64,000 nt of DNA from Longitalea arenae. GTDB lineage: Bacteria > Bacteroidota > Bacteroidia > Chitinophagales > Chitinophagaceae. The position numbers were made by a program, and so were the translations under genes. Shown piece after piece: positions 19,238 through 26,484 of this stretch (positions are counted from its first letter, which is position 1; each line of letters opens with the position of its first letter). The stretch lies in contig NZ_JAFFJX010000002.1 in NCBI RefSeq assembly GCF_016924755.1, forward strand, positions 620,001-684,000. The letters are read 5' to 3'. A model generated the notes under the pieces. It made no database searches. It was given only the letters and a program-made list of their open reading frames with translations, and was not told where the DNA came from.

Positions 19238-19380
19238 AGTCCAATGAGTCAGTCGTCGTATAAGTCAGTAGTCAAATGAGTCAAATGAGTCAGTGGTCAT
19301 ATAAGTCATATTAGTTTAATGGCTCCTTTGACTGCTTTGACCCTTTTGACTCCTTTGACTCTTTTGACTTTTTTGACTGC
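19238..19380. repeat. Inverted pair of short tandem arrays (AGTCAAATG / TTTGACTnn)
   Basis: The left half (19238-19313) is built from degenerate 7-9 base units around AGTCAAATG. The right half (19327-19380) is six exactly phased 9-base units starting TTTGAC: tttgactgc, tttgaccct, tttgactcc, tttgactct, tttgacttt, tttgactgc. The two halves carry complementary cores (AGTCAAA and TTTGACT), so the transcript could fold back. The array fills the space between the convergent HxlR and dehydrogenase stop codons and could act as a bidirectional terminator; that role is inference. Confidence 0.75.
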
Positions 19381-19387
19381 CCCGGGG

Positions 19388-20278
19388 TTAAGAATCTTTT
19401 CTCATGACTTTAATGATCGCCGCATGTTCTTCCTGGTCATAACCCGCATCGATGGCGCGTTTAAAGAGCCTGGCGGCAAATGCAGGCAGTTCCTTGCTGA
19501 TGCCTGCTTCTTCTGCCTGCTGTACGAGCAGTTGCAGATCTTCCCCGGTGGTTTTAACTGTGCTTTCCGGATTGGTAAAACGGTCATGCTGGATCACCTG
19601 GCCCATATGGCGTAATTCAGCGCCCAGGATGCCGGAGATCTGTTCCAGCAGTGTACCCAGATCTTCGGCACGCAAGCCTTCATTTTCACAGATAAGCGCG
19701 CCATGGCAGAAACCGATCCAGCTGCCTGCCAGGTAGGCGAGCACCGCATGAAAGAAAGCGCCTGAGGCTCCGGGTTCGCTACCGAGGTATTGCAGGTTGC
19801 CTGCCAGGGCACGTAATACATTTTCCTGCTCCTGGTAAGTAGCAGCAGCGCCTGAAACGGAAATAGTAGCTTCCTGGGTGCCCATTTGCCGGGGCCATGC
19901 CATAATATCTCCGTTCAAACAGTAGGCGCCCTGTTCTTTTGCCCAGGCGTCCATCGCACGGGCGTCTTTAGGGGTGCCTGTGCTGAGTTGTATCAATGTT
20001 TTGCCCTTTAGCGTGGCTGCCACACCGTTTGCTTCCAGGATATTGCGGGAAACTTTGTAATCAGACACGCAAATGACGATCACATTACTGGCCTTGATAG
20101 CTGCTGTAATGTCGGCCGCTGCAGATGCGCCGAGTGCCGTCAGCGCCTGCAGCTTCGATTGGTTCCTGTTCCAAACCGTTACGCTGAATCCATTTGAAAT
20201 AAATGCACGGGAAAGTGCTGCTCCCATTGAACCTGCGCCGATCACTGTTACCGTACGCTCATTTTTTGTTGTTGTCAT
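19388..20278 (-). CDS. NAD(P)-dependent dehydrogenase, imine-reductase-like (6-phosphogluconate dehydrogenase-like fold)
   Basis: A 296-residue protein with an N-terminal Rossmann fold (GAGSMG, residues 14-19, then VWNRNQSK, where the Arg after Asn suggests NADPH). An all-helical C-terminal domain begins around residue 165. It belongs to the NAD_binding_2 / beta-hydroxyacid dehydrogenase superfamily. The catalytic Lys of true hydroxyacid dehydrogenases is not present in the segment GASGAFFHAVLAYL (His or another residue stands there), which fits the imine reductase branch. Substrate is unknown. The stop is 7 bases from the repeat array shared with HxlR, and the start is divergent from the AraC gene at 20458. 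Confidence 0.82.
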   Translation of the reverse strand: MTTTKNERTVTVIGAGSMGAALSRAFISNGFSVTVWNRNQSKLQALTALGASAAADITAAIKASNVIVICVSDYKVSRNILEANGVAATLKGKTLIQLSTGTPKDARAMDAWAKEQGAYCLNGDIMAWPRQMGTQEATISVSGAAATYQEQENVLRALAGNLQYLGSEPGASGAFFHAVLAYLAGSWIGFCHGALICENEGLRAEDLGTLLEQISGILGAELRHMGQVIQHDRFTNPESTVKTTGEDLQLLVQQAEEAGISKELPAFAARLFKRAIDAGYDQEEHAAIIKVMRKDS

Positions 20279-20457
20279 CTTTTTCGTTTTTATGAATAGG
20301 ATGGCAAATTAGCGCTGATCATCGCCGGGGCCAATACGGGAAAAAAGATTCCTGTAGGGGAAAATTTATTGATCGATGGACTCCTGCATGTCATGTAGAC
20401 CGGCACCGGCATGGGCGCTTATAGGGGGAAATTTTATTTTTAGTAAGTTTGTTTCCT
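20279..20457. promoter_or_regulatory. Divergent promoter region, dehydrogenase / AraC
   Basis: This 179-base divergent spacer holds a TAAGTTTG at 20444-20451 on the plus strand, matching the TAnnTTTG -7 box, but no TTTG lies 19 bases upstream. If used, the transcript would start at about the ATG (20458), which would be leaderless or nearly so. On the minus strand a TAATTTG preceded by TTG at 20 bases is a weak candidate for the dehydrogenase. Confidence 0.4.
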
Positions 20458-21276
20458 ATGGATCAACCCGAATTAAATACAGGTTACAGGATCGCAGTGC
20501 CACCGGCTTTCGGAGAAGTGTTTACGCATTTTTATGTGGCAGCGAACAGCTCCGCAGCTGTCATTAAAAGAACGCTGCTTCCATCATTCCAGACGATCCT
20601 GGTTTTCAGTTTTGGGGCACCGGTTACCATGATCACGCGGCATAACAATACAATGGAAATAGACAAGTGTATCGTTATTGGTCCGATCAAACAGGCATTT
20701 GATTATAGCTTATCGCCGGGTGCTGAGATCCTGGTGGCTAATTTTAAGGAAGATGCTTTTTTCCGGTTCTTCGGTGAGGCGGCTATCGCTGAAAAATTTC
20801 CGGTTCATCCCGACGATCTCTTACAGGAGAACTGTTTTACTGCATTATGGCAGGCGCTCAGCAAGATAAATGATATGAAGGACCGGGTAAACTATATACT
20901 CGATTTCTGCCAGCCCTATTTACAAGACCGTGATCCCGTTGCCCGGCAACTTGTCGATTTTAAAGGCGGTAACATGAGCGCTATCAAGGCAATTGCAGAA
21001 AAGAATGCACTGTCGGAAAGGGCAGTACAATTGACGCATAAAAAACACCTGGGCTTTTCTGCCAAAGAATTGAACCGGTACCAGCGTTTTCTGAAAGCTG
21101 TTCAATGGATACAAGCGGTTGCCGCCAAGGACAGAACGATCGACTGGTTCGAGATCATCAGTGAATGCGGGTACTACGACCAAAGTCAGCTGATCCACGA
21201 CTTCACTCATTTTTTGAATCTCAGTCCAACCAAATACCTGCGCTTTCAACAGGATATATGTTACGCGAGGTCCTGA
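20458..21276 (+). CDS. AraC-family transcriptional regulator
   Basis: A 272-residue regulator. I use the ATG at 20458 (MDQPELNTGYRI) over a TTG three codons upstream. The N-terminal ~140 residues form a beta-rich ligand-sensing domain of the type common in Bacteroidetes AraC proteins (ILVFSFGAPV..., IVIGPIKQAFDY...). The C-terminal ~100 residues are the two helix-turn-helix motifs, the second reading EIISECGYYDQSQLIHDFTHFLNLSPTKYL. The first HTH is degenerate (IKAIAEKNALSERAVQLTHKKHLGFSAKEL). It is 78 bases upstream of the NmrA-type gene, its likely target. Confidence 0.85.
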   Translation: MDQPELNTGYRIAVPPAFGEVFTHFYVAANSSAAVIKRTLLPSFQTILVFSFGAPVTMITRHNNTMEIDKCIVIGPIKQAFDYSLSPGAEILVANFKEDAFFRFFGEAAIAEKFPVHPDDLLQENCFTALWQALSKINDMKDRVNYILDFCQPYLQDRDPVARQLVDFKGGNMSAIKAIAEKNALSERAVQLTHKKHLGFSAKELNRYQRFLKAVQWIQAVAAKDRTIDWFEIISECGYYDQSQLIHDFTHFLNLSPTKYLRFQQDICYARS

Positions 21277-21354
21277 GTTTCGTTTTCTTACAATTTCAGG
21301 TGATGGATGCCTGCCATCTTTGTGTCATCAAATAACAACAACAAAAATAATTGT

Positions 21355-22224
21355 ATGACACAGGCAAAAATCCTGCTTACAGGCGCCACCGGCACTGTAG
21401 GTTCCGAACTGGTTAAAAGACTCGCAGCTATAGAAGTTCCTTTCAAGGCATTGGTACGTTCCGCTAACAAAGCGGCCTTCCTGAAAAGTATTCCACAGGC
21501 TACCGTTATAACCGGAGATCTGGCCGATACACCCGGACTGGAACATGCATTAAAGGGCATTGAAAAGGTTTTTTTACTGACCGATTCATCTGCAGAGGCC
21601 GAGGAATTACAATTGAACCTGGTAAATGCTGCGCACCGGGCAGGTGTTTCACACATAGTGAAATTGTCACAATTTGCGGCTGCTGCCGATTCACCGGTTC
21701 GCTTCCTGCGTTACCATGCCAGGGTGGAAAACAGGATCAAAGAGCTGGGCATCACCTACACTTTTCTTCGCCCTAATTTATATATGCAGGGACTGATCGC
21801 ATTGAAAGACTATATAAAACAGGATGCGAAATTTTATGCAGCAGTGGGTAATGCCAGCATCAGCCTGGTAGATGTACGGGATATTGCCGCTGTGGCAGCT
21901 GCTGCGCTGACAGCACCCGGCCATGAAAACAAAACCTACAATATTACAGGCGGTGAATCCCTTACGCATGATGCCCTGGCTGCTATTTTCTCGGAGGTCT
22001 TAGGCAGAAAGATCTCATTCATTGATGTAAGCGCCGAAGAAATGGAAGGTGCTTTACGGGCAGCCGGCTTCCCGGAATGGCAGGTGGGCGGATTGATCGA
22101 AGACTATGCGCATTATGCCAGGGGCGAGGCCGCCGCTGTCTACAACACGGTAAAAGCGGTTACCGGCAGCGATCCTGTTTCCTTCAGGCAGTTCGTACAG
22201 GATCATACAGTTTTGTTCTCATAG
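21355..22224 (+). CDS. NmrA-like NAD(P)H-binding oxidoreductase
   Basis: A 289-residue atypical short-chain dehydrogenase. The start at 21355 (MTQAKILLTGATG) is preferred over an upstream in-frame ATG at 21307, since the latter adds a low-complexity Asn/Lys stretch ahead of the Rossmann fold. The nucleotide-binding motif is TGATGTVG (residues 10-17). Later features are KLSQFAAAADSP, YTFLRPNLYMQGL and the extended-SDR-like VDVRDIAAVAAAAL and YNITGGESLTHDALAAI. The Tyr-x3-Lys catalytic pair of classical SDRs is absent, which fits NmrA/HSCARG or quinone-oxidoreductase-2-type proteins. It is probably controlled by the AraC gene upstream. A CATCTTTG (one mismatch to the -7 box) lies about 30 bases before the start. 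Confidence 0.85.
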   Translation: MTQAKILLTGATGTVGSELVKRLAAIEVPFKALVRSANKAAFLKSIPQATVITGDLADTPGLEHALKGIEKVFLLTDSSAEAEELQLNLVNAAHRAGVSHIVKLSQFAAAADSPVRFLRYHARVENRIKELGITYTFLRPNLYMQGLIALKDYIKQDAKFYAAVGNASISLVDVRDIAAVAAAALTAPGHENKTYNITGGESLTHDALAAIFSEVLGRKISFIDVSAEEMEGALRAAGFPEWQVGGLIEDYAHYARGEAAAVYNTVKAVTGSDPVSFRQFVQDHTVLFS

Positions 22225-22493
22225 AAAAGAACCCCGGCGCCAAGGCCGGGGTCACTATTCCAGGATATTATGGTCCTTCGACCAGCAGTAAGGGTGCTTT
22301 TATTGAATTCAACCGTACTTTTTTCGAATATCTCCATCCTTTTGTTAAATGCTGTTTTACTTTGATCAAATTCAACAATGCTTTTTGCAAATGTTACCAT
22401 CCTTTGGTTGTATTGAACATTCAATGTTATGATTCTACTCACACAATTGCAGGATTGGCTGCTGTTTTGTTGAAAGTATAAACACATTTTCAA
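22203..22493 (-). CDS. Doubtful small ORF encoding six heptads of the form xxxFNKS
   Basis: A 96-codon minus-strand frame whose centre encodes six successive heptads: NVQYNQR, MVTFAKS, IVEFDQS, KTAFNKR, MEIFEKS, TVEFNKS. A 21-base unit is repeated six times at 22296-22421. The pattern would give an amphipathic helix or coiled coil with Phe at a fixed position. Doubt comes from the 3' part, which crosses the GC hairpin at 22232-22251 and overlaps the end of the NmrA gene by 22 bases. There is no clear promoter or signal sequence. An internal ATG at the second heptad is another possible start. No family recognised; it may be a remnant of a longer gene. Confidence 0.25.
   Translation of the reverse strand: MKMCLYFQQNSSQSCNCVSRIITLNVQYNQRMVTFAKSIVEFDQSKTAFNKRMEIFEKSTVEFNKSTLTAGRRTIISWNSDPGLGAGVLFYENKTV
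22232..22251. terminator. GC hairpin between convergent genes
   Basis: A perfect 7-base-pair stem, CCCCGGC and GCCGGGG, with a 6-base loop, 8 bases after the NmrA stop. On the minus strand it is followed by a T-rich TTCTTTTCT tract, so it looks like an intrinsic terminator for minus-strand transcription; on the plus strand it has no T tract but could still protect the 3' end. Confidence 0.6.
22296..22421 (-). repeat. Six 21-base tandem units encoding heptads
   Basis: Read on the minus strand, six in-phase 21-base units follow one another without gaps. Most carry a TTY codon for Phe in the fourth position, with AAA/CAA and AGN codons as the sixth and seventh. Identity between units is partial, so the array is old or under coding constraint. 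Confidence 0.7.
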
Positions 22494-22857
22494 AATGATG
22501 AAAGCATTTGAACGAATGAGGCGGAACTATTTTCATAATACAGTATTTTATTACTGTTGAGCCGCGACTAATTACGAATAACTTGAAATAATTGCCCAAT
22601 GAGCGGCTTAATAATATCAAGCACCTGCTATAATTTAAAAAAACAGATGGATATCGAACCATAGGGCGTCGAGATTTTAAAAAAGTAAAGATCAAAGCCT
22701 GCCATTAATGGTGACATTTTAACAATGTGCTATTGAATATTGAAAAAGCACTGCGAAATAGCAAAATTGACGATGACAAATAAAAATAAAATCCATGCGA
22801 TCAATAAAAGGTGAATGCAGTCTGGATAAAGAAGAACCGGATCTTATAAAAATAATG

Positions 22858-24579
22858 TCAATGCAGATCCCGGGTCACCTCAGATCCCGAACCGCCGCGT
22901 AACACATCGAGGTCCGCGCCGAGATGGGCCTGCTGTACATGGTCTATATAGAATTTTACATAACCGCGGCTGGCCATCGGAGCGGGCGCCTGCCACCGGG
23001 CCTTGCGGGCAGCCAATTCTTCTTCCGTTACGTCGAGATGCAGTTTGCGGGCAGCTACATCCAGTTCGATCATGTCGCCATTCTGTACCAGGGCCAGGGT
23101 ACCGCCAATAGACGATTCCGGCGATACATGTAAGATGACGGTACCGCCTGCTGTACCACTCATCCGGCCATCCGAGATGCGCACCATATCTTTAATACCT
23201 TTTTGCAGCAGTTTCATCGGCAGATCTACATTGCCCACTTCGGGCATGCCCGGATAACCAACGGGGCCAACGCCTTTCAGAACGATCACACAATCTTCGT
23301 CGATATCCAGATCGGGATCGTCTATCCGTGCATGATAATCCTCTATGTTTTCAAAGACCACGGCGCGCCCGCGGTGTTTTAATAAATGCGGGGATGCAGC
23401 AGACGGCTTTACGATGGCGCCCTGTTCACAGAGGTTGCCTTTCAGTACGGCCATGCCCGCTTCTGTTTTCAGGGGTTGCTGTAAAGTGGCAATGATATCG
23501 GTGTTATAACAGGTGGATTGGGCGCTGTTGGCGCAGATGCTTTTTCCATTCACCGTAAGCGCGTTTTTATGCAGCCAGGATTCCATTTCCCGGATAACGA
23601 CGGGCAAACCGCCGGCATAAAAGAAATCTTCCATCAGGTATTTACCCGATGGTTTCAGGTTCAGCAATAAAGGCACTTTACTGCCCACCTGGTCGAAATC
23701 TTCGAGTGACAACGGAACACCGATGCGGCCGGCAATGGCCAGTAAATGGATAATGAAATTGGATGAACCGCCAATGGCTGAATTGATCACGATCGCATTG
23801 TCAAATGCTTCGCGGGTGAGGATGCGGGAGATTTTCAGATCTTCTTTCACCATTTCCACAATGCGGCGGCCACTCAGTTGCGCCAGTTGTTTCTTGCGGG
23901 CATCCACGGCGGGAATGGCGGCGGCGCCCGGTAAAGTGAGGCCAAGCGCTTCGGCCATACAGGCCATGGAGCTGGCCGTGCCCATGGTCATACAATGACC
24001 CTGGCTGCGGGCTACGCCGGTTTCCACTTCATAAATATCCTGCAGGCTGTAATTCTCCACGCCTTGTTTTTCTTTGATAAGCCAGTTAAATGTGCCACTG
24101 CCGATACACTCCCCGCGAAACCGGCCGTTCAGCATGGGGCCGCCGGGCACTACTATCGTGGGCAGGTCAACGCTGCAGGCGCCCATGATGGTAGCGGGCG
24201 TGGTCTTATCGCAGCCGGTAAGCAATACTACGCCATCGATGGGATTGGCGCGAATGCTTTCCTCCACATCCATGCTGGCCAGGTTGCGGAAGAGCATGGT
24301 GGTAGGTCGCATGACCGTTTCACCGAGTGAAGTAACGGGGAACTCTAATGGAAAACCGCCGGCTTCTATTACGCCCCGTTTTACCACTTCGGCCAGATCG
24401 CGTAAGTGGTTATTGCAGGGCGTTAGTTCGCTCCAGGTATTGCAGATGCCGATCACCGGCCTGTTCACAAAATAGTCATCGGGATAACCCTGGGTACGGA
24501 ACCATGACCGGTGCACAAATCCCATCTTGTCTGATTTACCGAACCAGTCGGCGCTTCTTAGTTTTTTATTGGTAGCCAT
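22858..24579 (-). CDS. IlvD/Edd-family dehydratase, probable aldonate (pentonate/hexonate) dehydratase
   Basis: A 573-residue cytoplasmic dehydratase. Cys55 (NTWSELTPCNNHLR), Cys123 (TGCDKTTPA) and Cys196 (SQGHCMTMG) are the iron-sulfur ligands. Their spacing (68 and 73 residues) is the same as I recall for the [2Fe-2S] L-arabinonate dehydratase of Rhizobium, and the flanking motifs are those of the sugar-acid branch rather than dihydroxyacid dehydratase of branched-chain synthesis. The C-terminal domain has DGRMSGTAGGTVILHVSPE with the Mg-binding and catalytic Ser region. It would turn an aldonate into a 2-keto-3-deoxy acid. The ATG at 24579 is 355 bases after the SusD stop, with tandem arrays between them. 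Sugar specificity is not determined. Confidence 0.88.
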   Translation of the reverse strand: MATNKKLRSADWFGKSDKMGFVHRSWFRTQGYPDDYFVNRPVIGICNTWSELTPCNNHLRDLAEVVKRGVIEAGGFPLEFPVTSLGETVMRPTTMLFRNLASMDVEESIRANPIDGVVLLTGCDKTTPATIMGACSVDLPTIVVPGGPMLNGRFRGECIGSGTFNWLIKEKQGVENYSLQDIYEVETGVARSQGHCMTMGTASSMACMAEALGLTLPGAAAIPAVDARKKQLAQLSGRRIVEMVKEDLKISRILTREAFDNAIVINSAIGGSSNFIIHLLAIAGRIGVPLSLEDFDQVGSKVPLLLNLKPSGKYLMEDFFYAGGLPVVIREMESWLHKNALTVNGKSICANSAQSTCYNTDIIATLQQPLKTEAGMAVLKGNLCEQGAIVKPSAASPHLLKHRGRAVVFENIEDYHARIDDPDLDIDEDCVIVLKGVGPVGYPGMPEVGNVDLPMKLLQKGIKDMVRISDGRMSGTAGGTVILHVSPESSIGGTLALVQNGDMIELDVAARKLHLDVTEEELAARKARWQAPAPMASRGYVKFYIDHVQQAHLGADLDVLRGGSGSEVTRDLH

Positions 24580-24631
24580 TCTTACGTAGTTATATTTCCT
24601 TACAAGTATTGTCAGGTTTATCTGGAAAGTG

Positions 24632-24708
24632 TTGCAGGGTACAAGTGGCAGGTTCCAGGGAAGCTAAACACTGTTGCCGGTCGCCGGTTACCAGAGGCGC
24701 GGCCTCCA
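24632..24708. repeat. GC-rich intergenic repeat, copy 1
   Basis: It begins TTGCAGGGT (24632-24640) and ends GCGCGGCCTCCA (24697-24708). The same two blocks in the same order occur at 34888-34950, and the middle shares a GTTACC. It is a degenerate repeat family, unlike the octamer arrays. Confidence 0.5.
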
Positions 24709-24759
24709 CTGTTTTCGAACAAACAACCGCTAACCTGTAACCCGCATTTTGCATTTCAT

Positions 24760-24790
24760 TATCACATTATCAAATTATCACATTGTCATT
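24760..24790. repeat. Octamer array TATCACAT (three to four units)
   Basis: Units tatcacat, tatcaaat, tatcacat followed by a decayed fourth. The reverse complement is the ATGTGATA unit of the array at 33294-33341, including the same single-base variant in neighbouring order, so the two arrays are inverted relatives 8.5 kb apart. Confidence 0.7.
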
Positions 24791-24821
24791 AGCACAACTT
24801 GTCCCCACTTCAGCCGGGATC

Positions 24822-24933
24822 AGCAAATCAGTCCATTAGCAAACCAGCCCATTAGCAAATCAGCACATTAGCACATCAGCACATTAGCACATCAGCACAT
24901 TAGCACATCAGCACATTAGCACATCAGCACATT
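24822..24933. repeat. Octamer array, 14 phased units of AGCACATC / AGCACATT
   Basis: Fourteen gap-free 8-base units; the last nine alternate agcacatt and agcacatc, giving a 16-base higher-order unit, while the first five are degenerate. The array stops one base from the stop codon of the minus-strand SusD. A four-unit relative lies at 36163-36194. Confidence 0.85.
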
Positions 24934-24934
24934 G

Positions 24935-26473
24935 TTATTTGTCCCACCACACCCTTGTGCTCAGTTTATCCGCTCCCTGGCGGCTGATGGCTTCATTCAC
25001 ATTTTCGGTATTCACACTAAGTTCGGAGGTAGGGTAGGTGAGCCGCCTGATAAAAGTTCCATTGGGCACATCCGGATTGTTCGGCTGCCCGTAAGGGTTC
25101 GGCGTGAGCTCAGGATAACCGCTTCGCCTGAAGTTAGCAAAAGCTTCCGGACCATTCAAAAAAGAAGCGATCCAGTATTGGGTGTTGATCTGTTTTAATT
25201 CATTACCCGCCATGAGGGGATTGGCTGCTACATAGACATCGCGGTCGGTGGCGCTAACAGCGGAACCGATGTCATAGGCGGCCATTTGATCCATATGCGC
25301 TTTAATGCCTTCTGAAAAATATTGTTCGGCAGTCCCGGTTGTGATCCATCCGCGGAAGCGGGCTTCTGCCAGCAATAAGTTGGTTTGCGCCGCTGTTACC
25401 AGGAACACGGGGGATGATATTTTGACCATCCGGCGGCGGTCTACCTGGCTGTATTCATAAAAGCTGGCGAGTCCATCAGCGGTAGCGGCGGCGCCAACGG
25501 TGCCATTGTCTTTTCCGATCGGCATGCCGATCTGTTTCGCAGGATCGGTGGTGCCTGCCGCCACTGTTTGTCCGGCCCCACTGGTAGCGCCAACATAGCG
25601 GATGGCAATCGAACGCAAGCGCGGGTCATTGGTGCTCTTTAATGCATCTACAAACGGTTTGGTAAGATAAAAGTTGGCGGCCTCGCTTCCATTAAGCGTA
25701 CCTCCAATGGGCTGGGTAAAATTCGCATCGTGGCGGATATAAGCATTGTCGGCATTGTCGGTAATGACGCCGCCGGCCACAGCTGCCTGCACGGTGGCTT
25801 GCGCTTTGGCGGGATCTATTTTACTTAGGCGCATGCCCGCGCGCAGCAGGAGGGAGTAGGCAAATTTTTTCCATTTGGCCACATTGCCGGCATATAGTAC
25901 ATCGCCTGTTTCGATGGTGGCGGTTGTCGAAAGAGCTGCTGCCGCCTCCGTGAGCTCCTGGATGATCTTTGGATAGATATCCTGCTGCCGGTCGTATTCC
26001 GGGAACAATACCCGTTCTGCCAAACCAGCTCCACCCTGGGTGTAAGGGATATCGCCGTATTCATCGGTAAGGATCATAAATACGTAGGATTGATAAATGC
26101 GGGCCATATGATACATGTTGCTTCGCACGGTATTGTCTCTGGCGCGGGTGAGCGCATCATAGGTGTTCTTGATCACGCTTTGATAATAGGCCGTCCATAA
26201 TGGCTGCGTGGTTACATCGCGGCTGTCCTGGTTGAAATTGGCGCCAGCCAGCACGCCGCCATTGGGTGTTACCAGTTGCTGCACAATGCCCAGGTCGAAG
26301 ACCATTGATTTCACCGGAAAAGAGGTATTGATGATCGCCTGGTTCAATAATAAAGCCGGATCCAGTGAAGTGGGATTTGTTTCGTTCACATTCAGTTCAG
26401 ACAATCCTTTTTCGCAGGACGCTGAGAAAAGCAAGAGAACGAACAGGTATATATTGATGCTTATCTTTTTCAT
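24935..26473 (-). CDS. SusD-like lipoprotein (SusD-like_2 type)
   Basis: A 512-residue lipoprotein with lipobox SASC (Cys20) followed by EKGLSELNVN. The early motif NPTSLDPALLLNQAI and the segments YQSVIKNTYDALTRA and MILTDEYGDIPYTQGG are those of the second SusD family (PF12771-type) rather than classical RagB. The C-terminal half has LLLAEARFRGWITTGTAEQYFSEGIKAHMD and PEAFANFRRSGYPELTPN. It pairs with the SusC 11 bases upstream and would bind the ligand imported for the sugar-acid pathway. It is the only SusD here whose Cys is followed by Glu-Lys instead of Lys-Lys. Confidence 0.92.
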   Translation of the reverse strand: MKKISINIYLFVLLLFSASCEKGLSELNVNETNPTSLDPALLLNQAIINTSFPVKSMVFDLGIVQQLVTPNGGVLAGANFNQDSRDVTTQPLWTAYYQSVIKNTYDALTRARDNTVRSNMYHMARIYQSYVFMILTDEYGDIPYTQGGAGLAERVLFPEYDRQQDIYPKIIQELTEAAAALSTTATIETGDVLYAGNVAKWKKFAYSLLLRAGMRLSKIDPAKAQATVQAAVAGGVITDNADNAYIRHDANFTQPIGGTLNGSEAANFYLTKPFVDALKSTNDPRLRSIAIRYVGATSGAGQTVAAGTTDPAKQIGMPIGKDNGTVGAAATADGLASFYEYSQVDRRRMVKISSPVFLVTAAQTNLLLAEARFRGWITTGTAEQYFSEGIKAHMDQMAAYDIGSAVSATDRDVYVAANPLMAGNELKQINTQYWIASFLNGPEAFANFRRSGYPELTPNPYGQPNNPDVPNGTFIRRLTYPTSELSVNTENVNEAISRQGADKLSTRVWWDK

Positions 26474-26484
26474 GATCGACAGTG

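Larger units (their letters stand above)
22225..22857. other. 633-base AT-rich gap
   Basis: The gap lies between the convergent NmrA and IlvD/Edd genes. It holds a GC-rich hairpin at its left end and the six-copy 21-base repeat described separately. The rest (about 22500-22857) is AT-rich with no open frame I can support. The sequence looks like a decayed region. Confidence 0.6.
24580..24934. other. 355-base spacer made of short repeats
   Basis: Going left to right: an AT-rich IlvD leader, a GC-rich segment (24632-24708) that resembles the one at 34888-34950, an octamer array in TATCACAT (24760-24790), and a 14-unit octamer array (24822-24933) ending one base from the SusD stop. No coding potential seen. 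The promoter of the IlvD gene, if separate from SusCD, would have to lie in the left third; I see no consensus match. Confidence 0.65.

Noticed and set aside
22435..22695. Minus-strand frame of 86 codons in the AT-rich gap
   Set aside because: Low-complexity, no motif, and overlaps another doubtful frame; likely chance.
24822..24933. CRISPR-like array
   Set aside because: Units are 8 bases and adjoin without spacers; no cas genes are nearby. It is a simple tandem array.
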